Below, piece after piece: positions 52,590 to 62,238 of a DNA stretch of 64,000 nucleotides. Position 1 is the first letter of the stretch, and each line of letters begins with the position of its first letter. A program made the position numbers and the translations under genes. The stretch is from the NCBI GenBank assembly GCA_035527515.1, contig DATLAJ010000053.1, forward strand, positions 8,056-72,055. Direction: 5' to 3'. The notes under the pieces were generated by a model, which had not been told where the DNA came from, ran no database searches, and saw only the letters and a program-made list of their open reading frames with translations. The stretch comes from a bacterium. Its GTDB lineage: Bacteria > B130-G9.

Positions 52590-55500
52590 ATGACAGGTCA
52601 AAGGTTCATTGTTTGTTTGTTGGCTATGGTCGCTTTCATAGCGGCGTTTCCGGGCATCTTGCACGCTTTTGTTCAGCCGCAAAATGAGTCGGCAGTTCCA
52701 GAAGTGCCATTGGCACAGCACCAAGCAGGAGCGCCAACTCAGGCGCAGCTAGACTATCTCGATTCGCTGACTGCCCAGCGGCCAGTCGCTGTGCAATTCA
52801 GCGAGAAGACGGGCAGCCCTCGTTCCGTCTCAGGACGGCTTTACTGGGCCAAACGTGCGGACGAGTCGCTCGTGGCGAGGGAGGCTATCGACCGTTTTGG
52901 GCAGCTTTATTCAATCCGTCCTAGCGAGGATGCCCTGACCCTTGTCAAGACGTCGCGGTCCTACAGCTACTCTCACTACAGGTTTGAGCAGGAATACGAG
53001 GGCATCCCAGTCTGGCGGGCAGGTCTTTCCGTTCACATCGATGGCGCTGGCGTGGTACGCAGGCTCAACGGCGAGTTCTACCGTGGGATACACTGCGCAA
53101 CGGAGCCTTTACTTACGGCCCAGGACGCGGAGGATGTTGCTCTTTCGTTTCTCTCGCCGAGCGAGGAGACCGACCTCTCGCAGCAGGCCAGGCTGGTCAT
53201 CGCGCCGACGGAGCGCTTTCGTCTTGCCTATCAGGTGAAGGTGTTCTGTCGGAAGCCGCTGGGCCTTTTCGTCCTGCTGGTCGATGCGCAGAACGGAGAC
53301 CTTCTATACCTTAAGAACGAGCTTCTTTTCAGCCGGGTCACCGGAAACGTCTATGACGTCAACCCGGGCGAGACGCCGCAAGCAGAGATGCCGATTCGGG
53401 ACATGAAGGCCACCGCCGGCGTTAACGTCTATTACACCGATGCGGAGGGGTATTACGATGCGGAGGGCGAGGTCTCTGCCCATATAGAAGGGCCCTACTG
53501 CAAAGCGCTCAACGATGACTTCAGTCGGGCATCTTGGGATGGCGACGCTACCTTCGTGTGGGACTACGCTCCGACGAGCACGCACTTTGACGAGGTCTGT
53601 GCCTTCTATCACGTCAACCTGATACACGCTTGGCTCAAGGACCACCTCGAGTTCGACGGGATGGACTTACCGATAAGCGTAACCGTCCACTACAGTGAGG
53701 ACATGAACAACGCGTTCTACAGCCCCACCTACAACAGTATCTCCTTGGGCGACGGCACGCTGCGAGACCCCGCCCACGATGCTGACATAGTGATGCACGA
53801 ATATGGGCACGCAGTCGTTCACAACACTGCCTCGAGGGATTTCTCCGCTCAGTCGCTCGATGAGGGCTATGCGGACTATTTCACGTGCAGTCTGCACGAT
53901 GACCCGCTGGTCGGCGAGTGGTGGATGCCCCCTTATCTTCGGAACCTGGATAACGACATGGTCTATCCATTCGACCTAGTCGGCGAGGGGCATCACGACG
54001 GCCAGATATGGTCTGGTGCGCTGTGGGACATCCGCAAGAAGTATGGGGCGGATGTGGCAGACAGGATCGCCCTGGGAACGCTCTACTATTATGGCAGCGA
54101 GACTCCATCTTTTCTGGACGCAAGAGACGCGGCACTCGACGCGGATGAGGAGTGCTTCGGTTCGGAGCACCGAAATAGCATCGTCGAGATTTTCTCCAAG
54201 AGAGGCATCTCAGACGTTTCCATCGCCAGCTGGTCAATCAGCGAGGTTGAGGGCAACGGCGACGGCGTAGCTGACCCGGGCGAGACGCTCGACCTCAGCG
54301 TGCAGGTGAGGAATCTGACTGGTAGTATGGTCTCCTCGTCGTTCATCGCGCTTCAGTCCGACTCGCCGTTTATCGAGGTAACTGATGGCCTCACGCAGCT
54401 TCCGATAGTTCAGGGGCATGAGAAAGTTCAGTGCGCCTCGCCTTTCCGCTTCAAGATCGCGACTGGCTGCCCGGCGGACGGCGTTTTGGAGTTCGGGGTG
54501 AAGATAGGATTTGATGTGGATGCTCTTATCTTCGCAGGCGCGATTAGGATGACGCTCGGGCGCAGTCCGGAGGTTGCGTTTCTGGAGCATCGGATATACG
54601 ATTTTGTTGGGAACGGGGACCAGGAAGCCAACCCGGGCGAGCTGATCGTCATTTTGCCAACGCTATCCAATACCGGCAATGCTACCGCGTCAAACGTTCG
54701 AATAAGGACATTCGTGAGGAGTCCATACGTGAACGCCAGGGGCGGCTATCAAGGGCAGATCTCCACCAACACCGCATCGTACGGCGACATTGAGCCAGGT
54801 CAGACGATAGAGGCTTCTGAGAGTCAGAATAACATCATCGAGATACTGGAATCTGACACTCCGGACGGCTACGAATACGATGTGGATTACGACCTCTTGG
54901 AGCAGGGCGGCCGGAGATGGACTGGCAGCTTCCCCGTAACCGTTACCGGCAATGACCAGACGCCGCCCTGGGTCGCGTACTCCGAAGGGTCGCCAACTCA
55001 AGTCAATCAGGGGAGCTCGTTCTACGTCGTGGCGCTCGTGATCGAGCCGGGAAGGATCGCATCGATCGGCGGCGAGCTGCACAACAGGGCCGGCGATGGG
55101 CTGGGCAAGGTCCTGTTTACGCGCTACACGCAAGACCTGTACGTAGGCTTTGGGGCGATGCCGGCGAACGAGGATGTCTTCCTTGACATCACGGCCGAAG
55201 ACGCCAACGGCAACGAGGGGACCAAGAGAAACGCCTGCGCGTTTGGCCCGACGACGTTCACGCAAGAGTCTAACGTCCTCTTCGTTGCGGACGACTTCGC
55301 TGACGCCGAGGGCATGAGGCACAAAACCCTCGAGGCGCTTGCACAAAAGGGCCTTTCGGCTGACGTGTGGGAGACCGAGATCAGGCAGCTTCCCGGCAAG
55401 TCAACGCTCAGCAAGTACGCCGGTGGCCTGGTTATTTTCGATGCTAAGTACAACCCATACTACATGTCCCACTATCCGTATTTGGCATATAGACCTGTCG

Positions 55501-56627
55501 CGGTGGCAGATGCGATGCAGCTCGGCGCGAACGTTCTCTTAACGGGCCAGTTGGTCGGGTCATACTACAACATGTATAATGAGGGCGGGACATTCTTCGA
55601 GGACACCTTCCACTGCGAGGTCGGCGGCACTAGATCGGGGGATGAGAGCCTTGCCATCGTTGGCAAGTCGGGGGACGTCATAGGCGATGCGCTCAGTGTT
55701 GGTCTGTCGGGCACCGAGGAGTTTCCCGCCACGCCTGACTACCTCACGCCGCTTGAAGGCTGCGATACGTTTCTGCATTTTGCTGATGACGAGAGTCAGA
55801 AGATGGGAGTCCGCGCTGAGAACCTGAACGCACGCGGAGTCTATCTTACGTTTGAGATCGGTGACGTCGATGACGCCGAACAGGGAGAGATGCTCTTTTC
55901 AAGGGCGGTTGACTGGCTCATGGGCTCAGCCGAGACACCGTCCGGAGTGCCGGTCTTTGCGGCCGGCTTTGTCAATACCGACCTGAACGCGGCTGGCGGG
56001 GAGTTCGAGATGCAGGCCTACGCTAACCCAGCGTTCCCCATAGAGAGCCTCGACCTCTATATTGGGGGCAGCCCACTAGGTATTTCGCTCGACGAGACGC
56101 TTCCCTATTTCTACACTCTTGATATGCACGTCGGGTCGCTCGTGCCGGGCTACTACACGCTTGAGCTTGTCGCCTCGCTCAGAAACGGGAGGCAGATCGT
56201 GGTCTGGCCATACCTGCCGGTAGGCGACTACGACGACTGGCAGGTTGATCAGCGGGCGGCGTTCACGGGCGGCGCTGGGCCGAAAAACCCCGACGCGCCA
56301 AGAGTGCTGCTGGCTGGGTTCTTCTCGTCCGAGCTCACGCCAGAATCGGGCGGCACGCTCAATCCGGTCGCTATGGTCGATGACCCAGATGGTCTCTCTG
56401 ACATCGCATCAGTAGTTCTGTCGTTCGAGAACCATCCGGGCGTGGCTAAAGAGATCGAGCTTTTGGACGACGGACTAAGCGGGGATTTCGCGGCCGGAGA
56501 CGGTATATATGGCATGATCATGACCAAGCCATACGAGCTCCCACGCGGGCTTCACCTGCTCCACATCACCGCCCGAGACGCAGACGGGAACACTGGCGAG
56601 TGGCCAGAACTGGTTGTGAACCAATAG
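52590..56627 (+). CDS. Large secreted zinc metalloprotease (thermolysin/fungalysin-type) with Ig-like and C-terminal modules
   Basis: The protein has 1345 residues from the ATG at 52590, directly after GAGGGAGGA. The signal peptide ends near Ala27. An FTP/PepSY-like propeptide (about 60-235) includes YRFEQEYEGIPVWRAGL. The gluzincin catalytic domain (about 250-545) has zinc motif HEYGH at 403-407 and the third ligand Glu425 in SLDEGYADYF. Two domains then begin with the GNGDGVADPGETLDL and GNGDQEANPGEL pattern. A middle part of unknown fold follows, then two C-terminal modules (VPVFAAGFVNTDL, RVLLAGFFSSEL) like those of the 904-residue protein at 18.8 kb. It is a likely T2SS substrate. Confidence 0.85.
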   Translation: MTGQRFIVCLLAMVAFIAAFPGILHAFVQPQNESAVPEVPLAQHQAGAPTQAQLDYLDSLTAQRPVAVQFSEKTGSPRSVSGRLYWAKRADESLVAREAIDRFGQLYSIRPSEDALTLVKTSRSYSYSHYRFEQEYEGIPVWRAGLSVHIDGAGVVRRLNGEFYRGIHCATEPLLTAQDAEDVALSFLSPSEETDLSQQARLVIAPTERFRLAYQVKVFCRKPLGLFVLLVDAQNGDLLYLKNELLFSRVTGNVYDVNPGETPQAEMPIRDMKATAGVNVYYTDAEGYYDAEGEVSAHIEGPYCKALNDDFSRASWDGDATFVWDYAPTSTHFDEVCAFYHVNLIHAWLKDHLEFDGMDLPISVTVHYSEDMNNAFYSPTYNSISLGDGTLRDPAHDADIVMHEYGHAVVHNTASRDFSAQSLDEGYADYFTCSLHDDPLVGEWWMPPYLRNLDNDMVYPFDLVGEGHHDGQIWSGALWDIRKKYGADVADRIALGTLYYYGSETPSFLDARDAALDADEECFGSEHRNSIVEIFSKRGISDVSIASWSISEVEGNGDGVADPGETLDLSVQVRNLTGSMVSSSFIALQSDSPFIEVTDGLTQLPIVQGHEKVQCASPFRFKIATGCPADGVLEFGVKIGFDVDALIFAGAIRMTLGRSPEVAFLEHRIYDFVGNGDQEANPGELIVILPTLSNTGNATASNVRIRTFVRSPYVNARGGYQGQISTNTASYGDIEPGQTIEASESQNNIIEILESDTPDGYEYDVDYDLLEQGGRRWTGSFPVTVTGNDQTPPWVAYSEGSPTQVNQGSSFYVVALVIEPGRIASIGGELHNRAGDGLGKVLFTRYTQDLYVGFGAMPANEDVFLDITAEDANGNEGTKRNACAFGPTTFTQESNVLFVADDFADAEGMRHKTLEALAQKGLSADVWETEIRQLPGKSTLSKYAGGLVIFDAKYNPYYMSHYPYLAYRPVAVADAMQLGANVLLTGQLVGSYYNMYNEGGTFFEDTFHCEVGGTRSGDESLAIVGKSGDVIGDALSVGLSGTEEFPATPDYLTPLEGCDTFLHFADDESQKMGVRAENLNARGVYLTFEIGDVDDAEQGEMLFSRAVDWLMGSAETPSGVPVFAAGFVNTDLNAAGGEFEMQAYANPAFPIESLDLYIGGSPLGISLDETLPYFYTLDMHVGSLVPGYYTLELVASLRNGRQIVVWPYLPVGDYDDWQVDQRAAFTGGAGPKNPDAPRVLLAGFFSSELTPESGGTLNPVAMVDDPDGLSDIASVVLSFENHPGVAKEIELLDDGLSGDFAAGDGIYGMIMTKPYELPRGLHLLHITARDADGNTGEWPELVVNQ

Positions 56628-56631
56628 ACCA

Positions 56632-57081
56632 ATGCAGAATATCGACGTCATCAGAGCGACTTCTCTGTTCGAGGGAGTTGGCGAGGAGGCCCTGGCGGTC
56701 TTCGCCAAGAACGCCATCGCCAGCTCCTACGGGGCCAAGTCCGTCATAGCCGCCGAAGGCAGCCTGGGCGATTGTCTGTTCATAATCAAGTCAGGCTCGG
56801 TTGATGTAATACTGAACCGCGATACAAAAGGTGCAGTTAAGATAGCAGAGCTTGCGGCCGGCGATTTTGCGGGCGAGATGTCTCTGATCGACAGCCAGCC
56901 CAGGTCTGCGTCTCTCATTGCGAGACAAGACACAAAGGTGCTGATTATCACGAGGGCGGCATTGCTCGATCTGCACTCGAAGGACTTCGATGCGTTTATG
57001 AGGATCATCGTGAACATCACTCGAAGAATCGGCAATCGGCTTCGTGAGACCGACAAAGTCCTGGCCAACATCGCCAGATGA
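56632..57081 (+). CDS. Cyclic-nucleotide-binding domain protein
   Basis: The 149-residue protein consists of a single CAP-type cNMP-binding beta-barrel (VIAAEGSLGDCLFIIKSGSV, LAAGDFAGEMSLIDSQPRSA with the phosphate-binding-cassette Glu and Arg) plus a C-terminal helix. There is no HTH DNA-binding domain and no enzyme fused to it. Such stand-alone domains relay a nucleotide signal to unknown partners. It starts five bases after the metalloprotease stop and 53 bases before the heptose kinase gene, so co-transcription with both is likely. Confidence 0.88.
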   Translation: MQNIDVIRATSLFEGVGEEALAVFAKNAIASSYGAKSVIAAEGSLGDCLFIIKSGSVDVILNRDTKGAVKIAELAAGDFAGEMSLIDSQPRSASLIARQDTKVLIITRAALLDLHSKDFDAFMRIIVNITRRIGNRLRETDKVLANIAR

Positions 57082-57133
57082 CGGCAGCTTTGTGCAGATA
57101 TGAGCTCCGTGCTGGCCCGGCGGGGTCATCCTT

Positions 57134-58129
57134 ATGAAGAGAAGACTGCGTGAAATCGTCCGGCGCTTCAAAGCCGCGACAGTTCTCGTAGTTGGCGATG
57201 TGATCGCAGACGTTTACGTGCTCGGCAACACGTCGCGAATCTCTCGCGAGGCGCCCGTGCTAATACTGGAGTTCGACTCGGAGCAGGTCTTTCTTGGAGG
57301 AGCTGGCAATGCTGCAAACAACGTTCGCGCCTGCGGAGCAAGGACGTTTCTGGCCGGCGTTTTAGGCACGGACGCCCACGGCGACGCCGTCTGGGCAGAG
57401 GCGCAGAGGCGAGGCATCGAGAGCGACGCTCTCTTGCGCCTCGAGGCCGTGAACACGTCGATCAAGACGAGGATACTCGCCGGGGGTCGGCACAGGGCGC
57501 GCCAGCAGATCGTCAGGATGGACAGATGCGCTGCGCCAAAGCTTGATGATGAGGCCCGCTCAAACCTACTTGCTCGAACCCAGAAGGCAGCTCAGGCTGC
57601 CGACGGCATCATCATCTCAGATTACGGCCACGGACTCGTCTCAGACGAGCTTTACCAGGCTGTTCGAGGCATCGCCGGGGAGCGGGACGTCCCGATCACG
57701 GTCGATACGCGATACGGCCTGCTGCGCTACTCAAGCGTAACCGCCCAAACACCGAACGAGACCGAGATCGAGGAGGTTCTTAAAGTCCCGCTTCAGACGG
57801 ACGACGTCAGGCTTGCTCAGACCGCCGAGATGCTCCGTAAAAAACTCTCGCTCGAGGCGATTCTTGTTACACGCGGGAGCAAGGGGATGATGCTGCTGGA
57901 CGAGAATGGCAGCGAGTCGATACCGATCTTCGGCGCCGATGAGGTCGCTGACGTGACCGGCGCGGGAGATACTGTCGTGGCCGTTTTCACAACGGCGCTT
58001 GCAGCTGGCGCGACGTTCAGCGAGGCAGCCCACCTCGCCAACATCGCCGGCGGGCTAGTCGTGATGAAGAGGGGGACGGCGACTGTCTCGGCGGAGGAGC
58101 TCCTTGCGGCGCTCGAGTCCTTCTCCTGA
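57134..58129 (+). CDS. hldE: D-glycero-beta-D-manno-heptose-7-phosphate kinase
   Basis: This kinase adds the 1-phosphate to heptose 7-phosphate in ADP-heptose synthesis, acting after GmhA (4.8 kb). The 331 residues form one PfkB/ribokinase domain: VVGDVIADVYVLGNTSRISR, FLGGAGNAANNVRACGA, IISDYGHGLVS, QTPNETEIEEVL and the anion hole and catalytic base motif DVTGAGDTVVAVFTTALA. The cytidylyltransferase half of bifunctional HldE is absent, so this is an RfaE domain I (HldA-like) enzyme and the adenylyltransferase must be elsewhere. Confidence 0.9.
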   Translation: MKRRLREIVRRFKAATVLVVGDVIADVYVLGNTSRISREAPVLILEFDSEQVFLGGAGNAANNVRACGARTFLAGVLGTDAHGDAVWAEAQRRGIESDALLRLEAVNTSIKTRILAGGRHRARQQIVRMDRCAAPKLDDEARSNLLARTQKAAQAADGIIISDYGHGLVSDELYQAVRGIAGERDVPITVDTRYGLLRYSSVTAQTPNETEIEEVLKVPLQTDDVRLAQTAEMLRKKLSLEAILVTRGSKGMMLLDENGSESIPIFGADEVADVTGAGDTVVAVFTTALAAGATFSEAAHLANIAGGLVVMKRGTATVSAEELLAALESFS

Positions 58130-58283
58130 AAGCCTCCGCGAGGTCTGGCCTGGCTGGTTTTGTGTGTAGGCAAAACCTTGCAGAGTCGTTTCCGTTGGGT
58201 TAATAAACGGGCATATCTCCTTGCCTCGGTCTTAGCTGAGGCGATTTGGACAAGAGGTAACGTTATCGGAGAGAAGGTCTTTT

Positions 58284-59624
58284 ATGAGAGTAACGGCCGC
58301 GTCGAGGGAAGGCGAGCAGCAGACGCTTGATGTCGAGCTCAGCCCGAAGGAGGTGGACGAGGAGTTCGGTAGAGCCTATAACCGCTACCGCAAGTCGGTA
58401 ATCGCCCCTGGTTTCAGGCCCGGCAAGGCACTGAACAGCGCTGTTCAGCGCAAGTTCGGCAGCAAGGTCAAACAGGAGGTTCGCGAGTCGCTTTTGAAGG
58501 CGTATTCAATGCTGGCAACGCAGGAGCAGAATATCCCCCTGATAGACTCTCCCAAGGTAGAGTCGCTCGTGCCACTTGAGGAGAGCAAACCGTTTGCGTT
58601 CAGGCTGAATGTCCGCGCGAACTTCGTGCCCGAGGTACGTGGATATGATCGAATACATGTGAGGATTGCGCCTGCCAAACAGGTTACACCTGAACAGGTT
58701 GATGAGATGATAGAGCGGCTCCGGGAGAGTTTTGCGGTGCTTAGGCCGGTCGAGGGTCCCGACGTTGAGGTCAAAGTTGGGAACAGGATTACGGTGGATG
58801 CAGCGTTTTTAGGCCGCGAGAATGACGAGGTCATCGTCTCCGCACCGGGCGAGAGTGTGGAGGTTCTGTCTGCCGAGACAAGATTATATGGGCAGCACCT
58901 TGTCGGCAGGAGGTCTGAGGAGGAGGCAGTCGGCGACTACACAGTGCCGGACGATTTCCCCGACGAGGCCCTGCGCGGGAGGCAAGTTCGGGCGAGCGTC
59001 AAGGTCAAGGAGATTAAGAAGCTGAACCTGCCTCCGCTGGACGATTCTTTTGCCGAGATGGTTGGCGAGACCCAGACGCTCGAGGAACTGCGTAACCTGC
59101 TCGAGCATGGAGTTCAGGACAAATACGACCGTGAACATCAGCAGATGAAGGAGCAAGCGATGTTGGACAGGCTCCTTGAGTGCAATCCGCTCGAGGTTCA
59201 TCCCAAGGTTCTTAAAAGCCGCACTGTTCGAATGATGATCGGGATGGTTGAAGAGGGGCTTTTGAACAAGGAGCACTCAGAGGATGAGTTCGAGGCGATA
59301 GCGCGCAAGCTCGAGCCAGTGGTCCTCGACACACTCAAACGCGAGCTGCTTGTTTCTCAGGTGGCTCTGCAAGAGGGTATCGATGCGACGCAGGATGAGA
59401 TCGATGGTGTCGTCAAGCACAGCGGGCTGCGGCCCAGGGCTGAGCGCAACGCGAAGGACTACCTGATCGAGCGATTCAGGATAACGCTTATGGCGCGAGC
59501 AAAGGTGATCGACGTCAAAACAATAGAGTTTCTTCTGACGCGTCTTGAGTGTGAGCTGATCACCGATACTGCGGGTGAGCAGGCAAGATGCGACGAGACA
59601 GAAGGACCGCAACAGGCTCAATAG
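58284..59624 (+). CDS. tig: Trigger factor
   Basis: Trigger factor is the ribosome-bound chaperone and prolyl isomerase. The 446-residue length is typical. The N-terminal ribosome-binding domain carries the signature GFRPGKALNSAVQRKFG (residues 43-59; the common GFRKGKVP has Ala in place of the Pro). The PPIase domain spans about 155-245 and the C-terminal helical arms about 250-430. GGAGAGAAGG precedes the ATG. It is followed at 12 bases by clpP, the usual order. The 154-bp region upstream holds a GCCTC/GAGGC hairpin near 58223-58242 but no T-run. Confidence 0.92.
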   Translation: MRVTAASREGEQQTLDVELSPKEVDEEFGRAYNRYRKSVIAPGFRPGKALNSAVQRKFGSKVKQEVRESLLKAYSMLATQEQNIPLIDSPKVESLVPLEESKPFAFRLNVRANFVPEVRGYDRIHVRIAPAKQVTPEQVDEMIERLRESFAVLRPVEGPDVEVKVGNRITVDAAFLGRENDEVIVSAPGESVEVLSAETRLYGQHLVGRRSEEEAVGDYTVPDDFPDEALRGRQVRASVKVKEIKKLNLPPLDDSFAEMVGETQTLEELRNLLEHGVQDKYDREHQQMKEQAMLDRLLECNPLEVHPKVLKSRTVRMMIGMVEEGLLNKEHSEDEFEAIARKLEPVVLDTLKRELLVSQVALQEGIDATQDEIDGVVKHSGLRPRAERNAKDYLIERFRITLMARAKVIDVKTIEFLLTRLECELITDTAGEQARCDETEGPQQAQ

Positions 59625-59636
59625 GGAGGAACAAAA

Positions 59637-60221
59637 ATGGCACTTGTGCCGATGGTAGTTGAGGAGACTGGTAGGGGCGAACGGGCTTACGACATCTATT
59701 CTCGTCTTTTGAAGGACTGGATAATATTTCTGCACGGGCCGATCCACGACGAGCTGGCAAGCCTCATCGTTGCACAGCTGTTGTTCCTTGAGGCGGAAGA
59801 CCCTGAGAAGGACATCAGCCTCTATATCAATAGCCCCGGCGGAAGCATCACGGCGGGCCTGGCGATATATGACACGATTCAGTACGTCAAGGCCGACGTC
59901 AGCACGATCTGCTTCGGACTGGCTGGAAGCATGGCGGCCTTGCTGCTTGCCGCCGGAGCCCCCAGCAAACGCTATTCGCTGCCGCACGGGACTATCATGC
60001 TGCACGAGCCGGCCGGCGGCTACGAGGGCAAGTTCACGGACTTGGACATCTATCGCAATGAGATGTCGAGAAAACGAGAGATAATGTATGAAATGCTGGT
60101 CAAGCACACAGGCCAACCACTGCGCAAGATAAAGCAAGACACCTCGAGAGACTTCTTCATGTCCGCATCCGAGGCGAAGAAGTATGGAATAATCGATGGG
60201 ACATTCGATAGTAGGAAATGA
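59637..60221 (+). CDS. clpP: ATP-dependent Clp protease proteolytic subunit
   Basis: ClpP is the barrel-shaped serine protease that degrades proteins fed by ClpX or ClpA. The catalytic triad is Ser98 ([11 protein letters not shown]), His123 (IMLHEPAGG) and Asp172 ([20 protein letters not shown]), an exact one-residue offset from E. coli. The mature start is near [20 protein letters not shown]. Length is 194 residues. clpX usually follows; here a DUF4160/DUF2442 pair does. Confidence 0.96.
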   Translation: MALVPMVVEETGRGERAYDIYSRLLKDWIIFLHGPIHDELASLIVAQLLFLEAEDPEKDISLYINSPGGSITAGLAIYDTIQYVKADVSTICFGLAGSMAALLLAAGAPSKRYSLPHGTIMLHEPAGGYEGKFTDLDIYRNEMSRKREIMYEMLVKHTGQPLRKIKQDTSRDFFMSASEAKKYGIIDGTFDSRK

Positions 60222-60255
60222 TAGCCGGCTGTCTCGTAAGGGTTAGAAAGATACA

Positions 60256-60516
60256 ATGCCGACGATTAGCCACTTTTATGGCATAGTGATTCAGATGTTC
60301 TGGCGGGACCATGGTCCAGCCCATTTCCACGCGCTTTACGGAGGATACGAGGCGACTGTGGACATACGCGAGCTGCGTGTGCTGCGAGGATCGCTGCCGC
60401 GCCGGGCGTTGACGCTCGTGTTAGAATGGGCATCCGAACATAGGGATGAACTAATGGAGGACTGGAAGTTATGCGATCAGCTACGAACCCCGAAGCCCAT
60501 AGAGCCACTCAGATAG
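60256..60516 (+). CDS. DUF4160 protein
   Basis: The 86-residue protein has the DUF4160 pattern: MPTISHFYGIVIQMFWRDHG, PAHFHALYGGYEATVDI and a C-terminal helix WASEHRDELMEDWKLC. These small proteins occur directly before DUF2442 genes in many genomes and behave like toxin-antitoxin partners in genomic surveys; the activity is not established. The next gene starts 46 bases before its stop. Confidence 0.88.
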   Translation: MPTISHFYGIVIQMFWRDHGPAHFHALYGGYEATVDIRELRVLRGSLPRRALTLVLEWASEHRDELMEDWKLCDQLRTPKPIEPLR

Positions 60517-60806
60517 CGCCGGCCATTCGGCCAGAAGCGCCGTGGCGGGTCGCCTCGGTCAACGCCTTGCCGGGCCTGCGCCTTCAGGTGACCTTCGTGG
60601 ATGGCACGGTCGGCGAAGTGGACCTGAAGGCCTTTCTCAGCGATCACAAGGTGGAAGGCACGCTTTTTGAGCCACTGCGGAACTGGGAGGAATTCGCGAG
60701 GGTCCATGTTGAAATGGGTGCGGTTCGGTGGCCGAACGGCGCCGATCTCGCGCCGGATGCCATGTACGACGCGATCCGCCAGCGCGGCTGCTGGGTGCTT
60801 GGCTAA
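60471..60806 (+). CDS. DUF2442 protein
   Basis: The 111-residue protein has the DUF2442 core from residue 25 on: VNALPGLRLQVTFVDGTVGE, then VDLKAFL, FEPLRNWEEFARVHVEMGAV and WPNGADLAPDAMYDAIRQ. The first 24 residues overlap the DUF4160 gene and look unstructured; an inner start cannot be excluded, although GGAGGA stands upstream of this ATG. DUF2442 domains are proposed to bind DNA or the partner protein. The two form a compact coupled pair inserted after clpP. Confidence 0.87.
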   Translation: MRSATNPEAHRATQIAPAIRPEAPWRVASVNALPGLRLQVTFVDGTVGEVDLKAFLSDHKVEGTLFEPLRNWEEFARVHVEMGAVRWPNGADLAPDAMYDAIRQRGCWVLG

Positions 60807-60892
60807 GTCATATAATGAACCACTTGACCCCGAACACAGTCCCTGCACAGCTGTGGATTCGAGGTAGCGTCCAAACCTGGCCGGAAACGCAC

Positions 60893-61966
60893 TCAGGCGC
60901 GGAGCGACTCAAGCTCCAGAATCGCCGCCACAAGCTCGTCCTCTGATATTAAGGCGAGGCAGCCCTCACGGGTCCTGCGATGAGGGCATGATGGCGCGCA
61001 TCTTATCTCCGTGCATGGCCTCAAAACGATGTGTGTCGATTGCCACGGATGCCAGAGGCGGAGCTCGGTCTTGCCAAACAGCGCCACGCAGGACGTGCCC
61101 AGCGCGTCGGCAATGTGCATTAGCCCGCTGTCAGGTCCCACGAAGACCGCTGCCCTTGCACAAAGCGCTTTAACCTCTGCGATGCTGATCTCGCCGACCA
61201 TCGACACGACACGACCTCGCGCCTCATCCGAAAGCTGCTGCCTGATCAGGCTCCACCTTGCCAGATCATTCTTTGAACCGAGCGCTACGGGTCGCATCTG
61301 GCCCTCGCTAACGTAGGAACTCAGGACATGTCCAAACCGCTGGGCCGGATACTCCTTTCGCCCCTTGGTCGCGCCCACGTGAACAAGTAAGATACGCTCA
61401 GTGCCATCGAGACCCGCGGCTGCAAGCTTCGCATCCAGCGAGCGCCTCTCCTCCGTGCCAACGAAGAGCCTCGTCTCCGTCGATACAATCGGGACCCCAA
61501 TCATCATAAGAGGAGCGAGGTTCTTGGCTACGGTGTGGATGACTGACTTCGTTCTGAGGACTTCCCTTGCTCTGGGCACGCGGATGTTATAGACGAACGA
61601 ATGCCCGCCTTCCTCCCAGCCCACCCGGTATCTGGCTCCGGACAGGAAAGTCGCGATCGCGCCTCGTGGGCCGCAGTGAAAATCGATAGCGAGGTCAAAC
61701 CGACTGCGTAATAGCTTCGTCAGAAACTTCAGGATGTGGTCTGGTCTGTTGTCGGTCGGCGAGACGATTGTCTCATCGATGTCGGGGTTGTTCTCGAGCA
61801 CGCTCGCCGATGCCTCGTCAACGACGACGCTGAGCCTGCATCCTGGGCAGGCTCGCTTGAAGTTCGTAACAGCTGGCGTGAAAAGGACCGTGTCCCCAAG
61901 AGACCTGATCCTGACGAAAAGAGCGCTCTTAACTCTCGAGATCTCCAGAGCGCCCGGAGCTCTCAC
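60893..61966 (-). CDS. Glycosyltransferase family 9 (heptosyltransferase-like)
   Basis: GT9 enzymes add heptose from ADP-heptose to the LPS core, fitting the gmhA and hldE kinase genes in the window. The 357-residue protein has IRSLGDTVLFTPAVTNFK near the N-terminus, DLAIDFHCGPRGAIATFL, ILLVHVGATKGRKEYPAQRF, and the C-terminal donor site VFVGPDSGLMHIADALGTSC, then VALFG. The GTG start overlaps the stop of the small Trm112-like gene (GTGA), so the two are coupled. The acceptor is not readable from sequence. Confidence 0.9.
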   Translation of the reverse strand: MRAPGALEISRVKSALFVRIRSLGDTVLFTPAVTNFKRACPGCRLSVVVDEASASVLENNPDIDETIVSPTDNRPDHILKFLTKLLRSRFDLAIDFHCGPRGAIATFLSGARYRVGWEEGGHSFVYNIRVPRAREVLRTKSVIHTVAKNLAPLMMIGVPIVSTETRLFVGTEERRSLDAKLAAAGLDGTERILLVHVGATKGRKEYPAQRFGHVLSSYVSEGQMRPVALGSKNDLARWSLIRQQLSDEARGRVVSMVGEISIAEVKALCARAAVFVGPDSGLMHIADALGTSCVALFGKTELRLWHPWQSTHIVLRPCTEIRCAPSCPHRRTREGCLALISEDELVAAILELESLRA

Positions 61967-62133
61967 TGTATCGGTTCGGCCTCGTCGATCAGCATCACGG
62001 GAATGTCGTCTTCAATGCGATAGGCGAGTTTGCAGGCGCGGCAGATGAGCCTGTCCTCCTGTTCCTTGTAGTCAAGTTCGCCCTTGCACTGCGGGCAGAC
62101 CAATATCTCCAAAAGCTCCTTGTCTAGCGCCAT
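61963..62133 (-). CDS. Trm112-family small zinc protein (YcaR-like)
   Basis: This 56-residue protein starts MALDKELLEILVCPQCKGEL and has four cysteines (13, 16, 31, 34) in two CxxC pairs, a typical Trm112/UPF0434 zinc ribbon; DIPVMLIDEAEPIQ is the usual end. In bacteria the family is often encoded beside lipid A or LPS genes such as lpxK and kdsB, and its exact role is unclear. Its stop overlaps the GT9 start, so it leads a two-gene envelope operon. Confidence 0.88.
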   Translation of the reverse strand: MALDKELLEILVCPQCKGELDYKEQEDRLICRACKLAYRIEDDIPVMLIDEAEPIQ

Positions 62134-62238
62134 TTATGCTCCCTTCTGGCTCGCAAACGCTATAACCTGGGCACAACACCGTAGGTATCACAACCCTATG
62201 ATAGACCGCTTTGCTCCGGCGTCAAGTTTGGCCGAGAA
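62134..62238. other. Start of a gene-poor region (62134-62811)
   Basis: The 678 bases between the Trm112-like gene and the TetR gene hold the second MITE-like copy, a solo terminal repeat and an AT-rich promoter region. The first 105 bases show no gene; they should carry the promoter of the Trm112-GT9 operon, but I see no clear boxes. Confidence 0.4.

Noticed and set aside
58223-58242. GCCTC/GAGGC hairpin upstream of tig as a terminator or riboswitch
   Set aside because: Short stem, no U-tract, and no recognisable riboswitch core.
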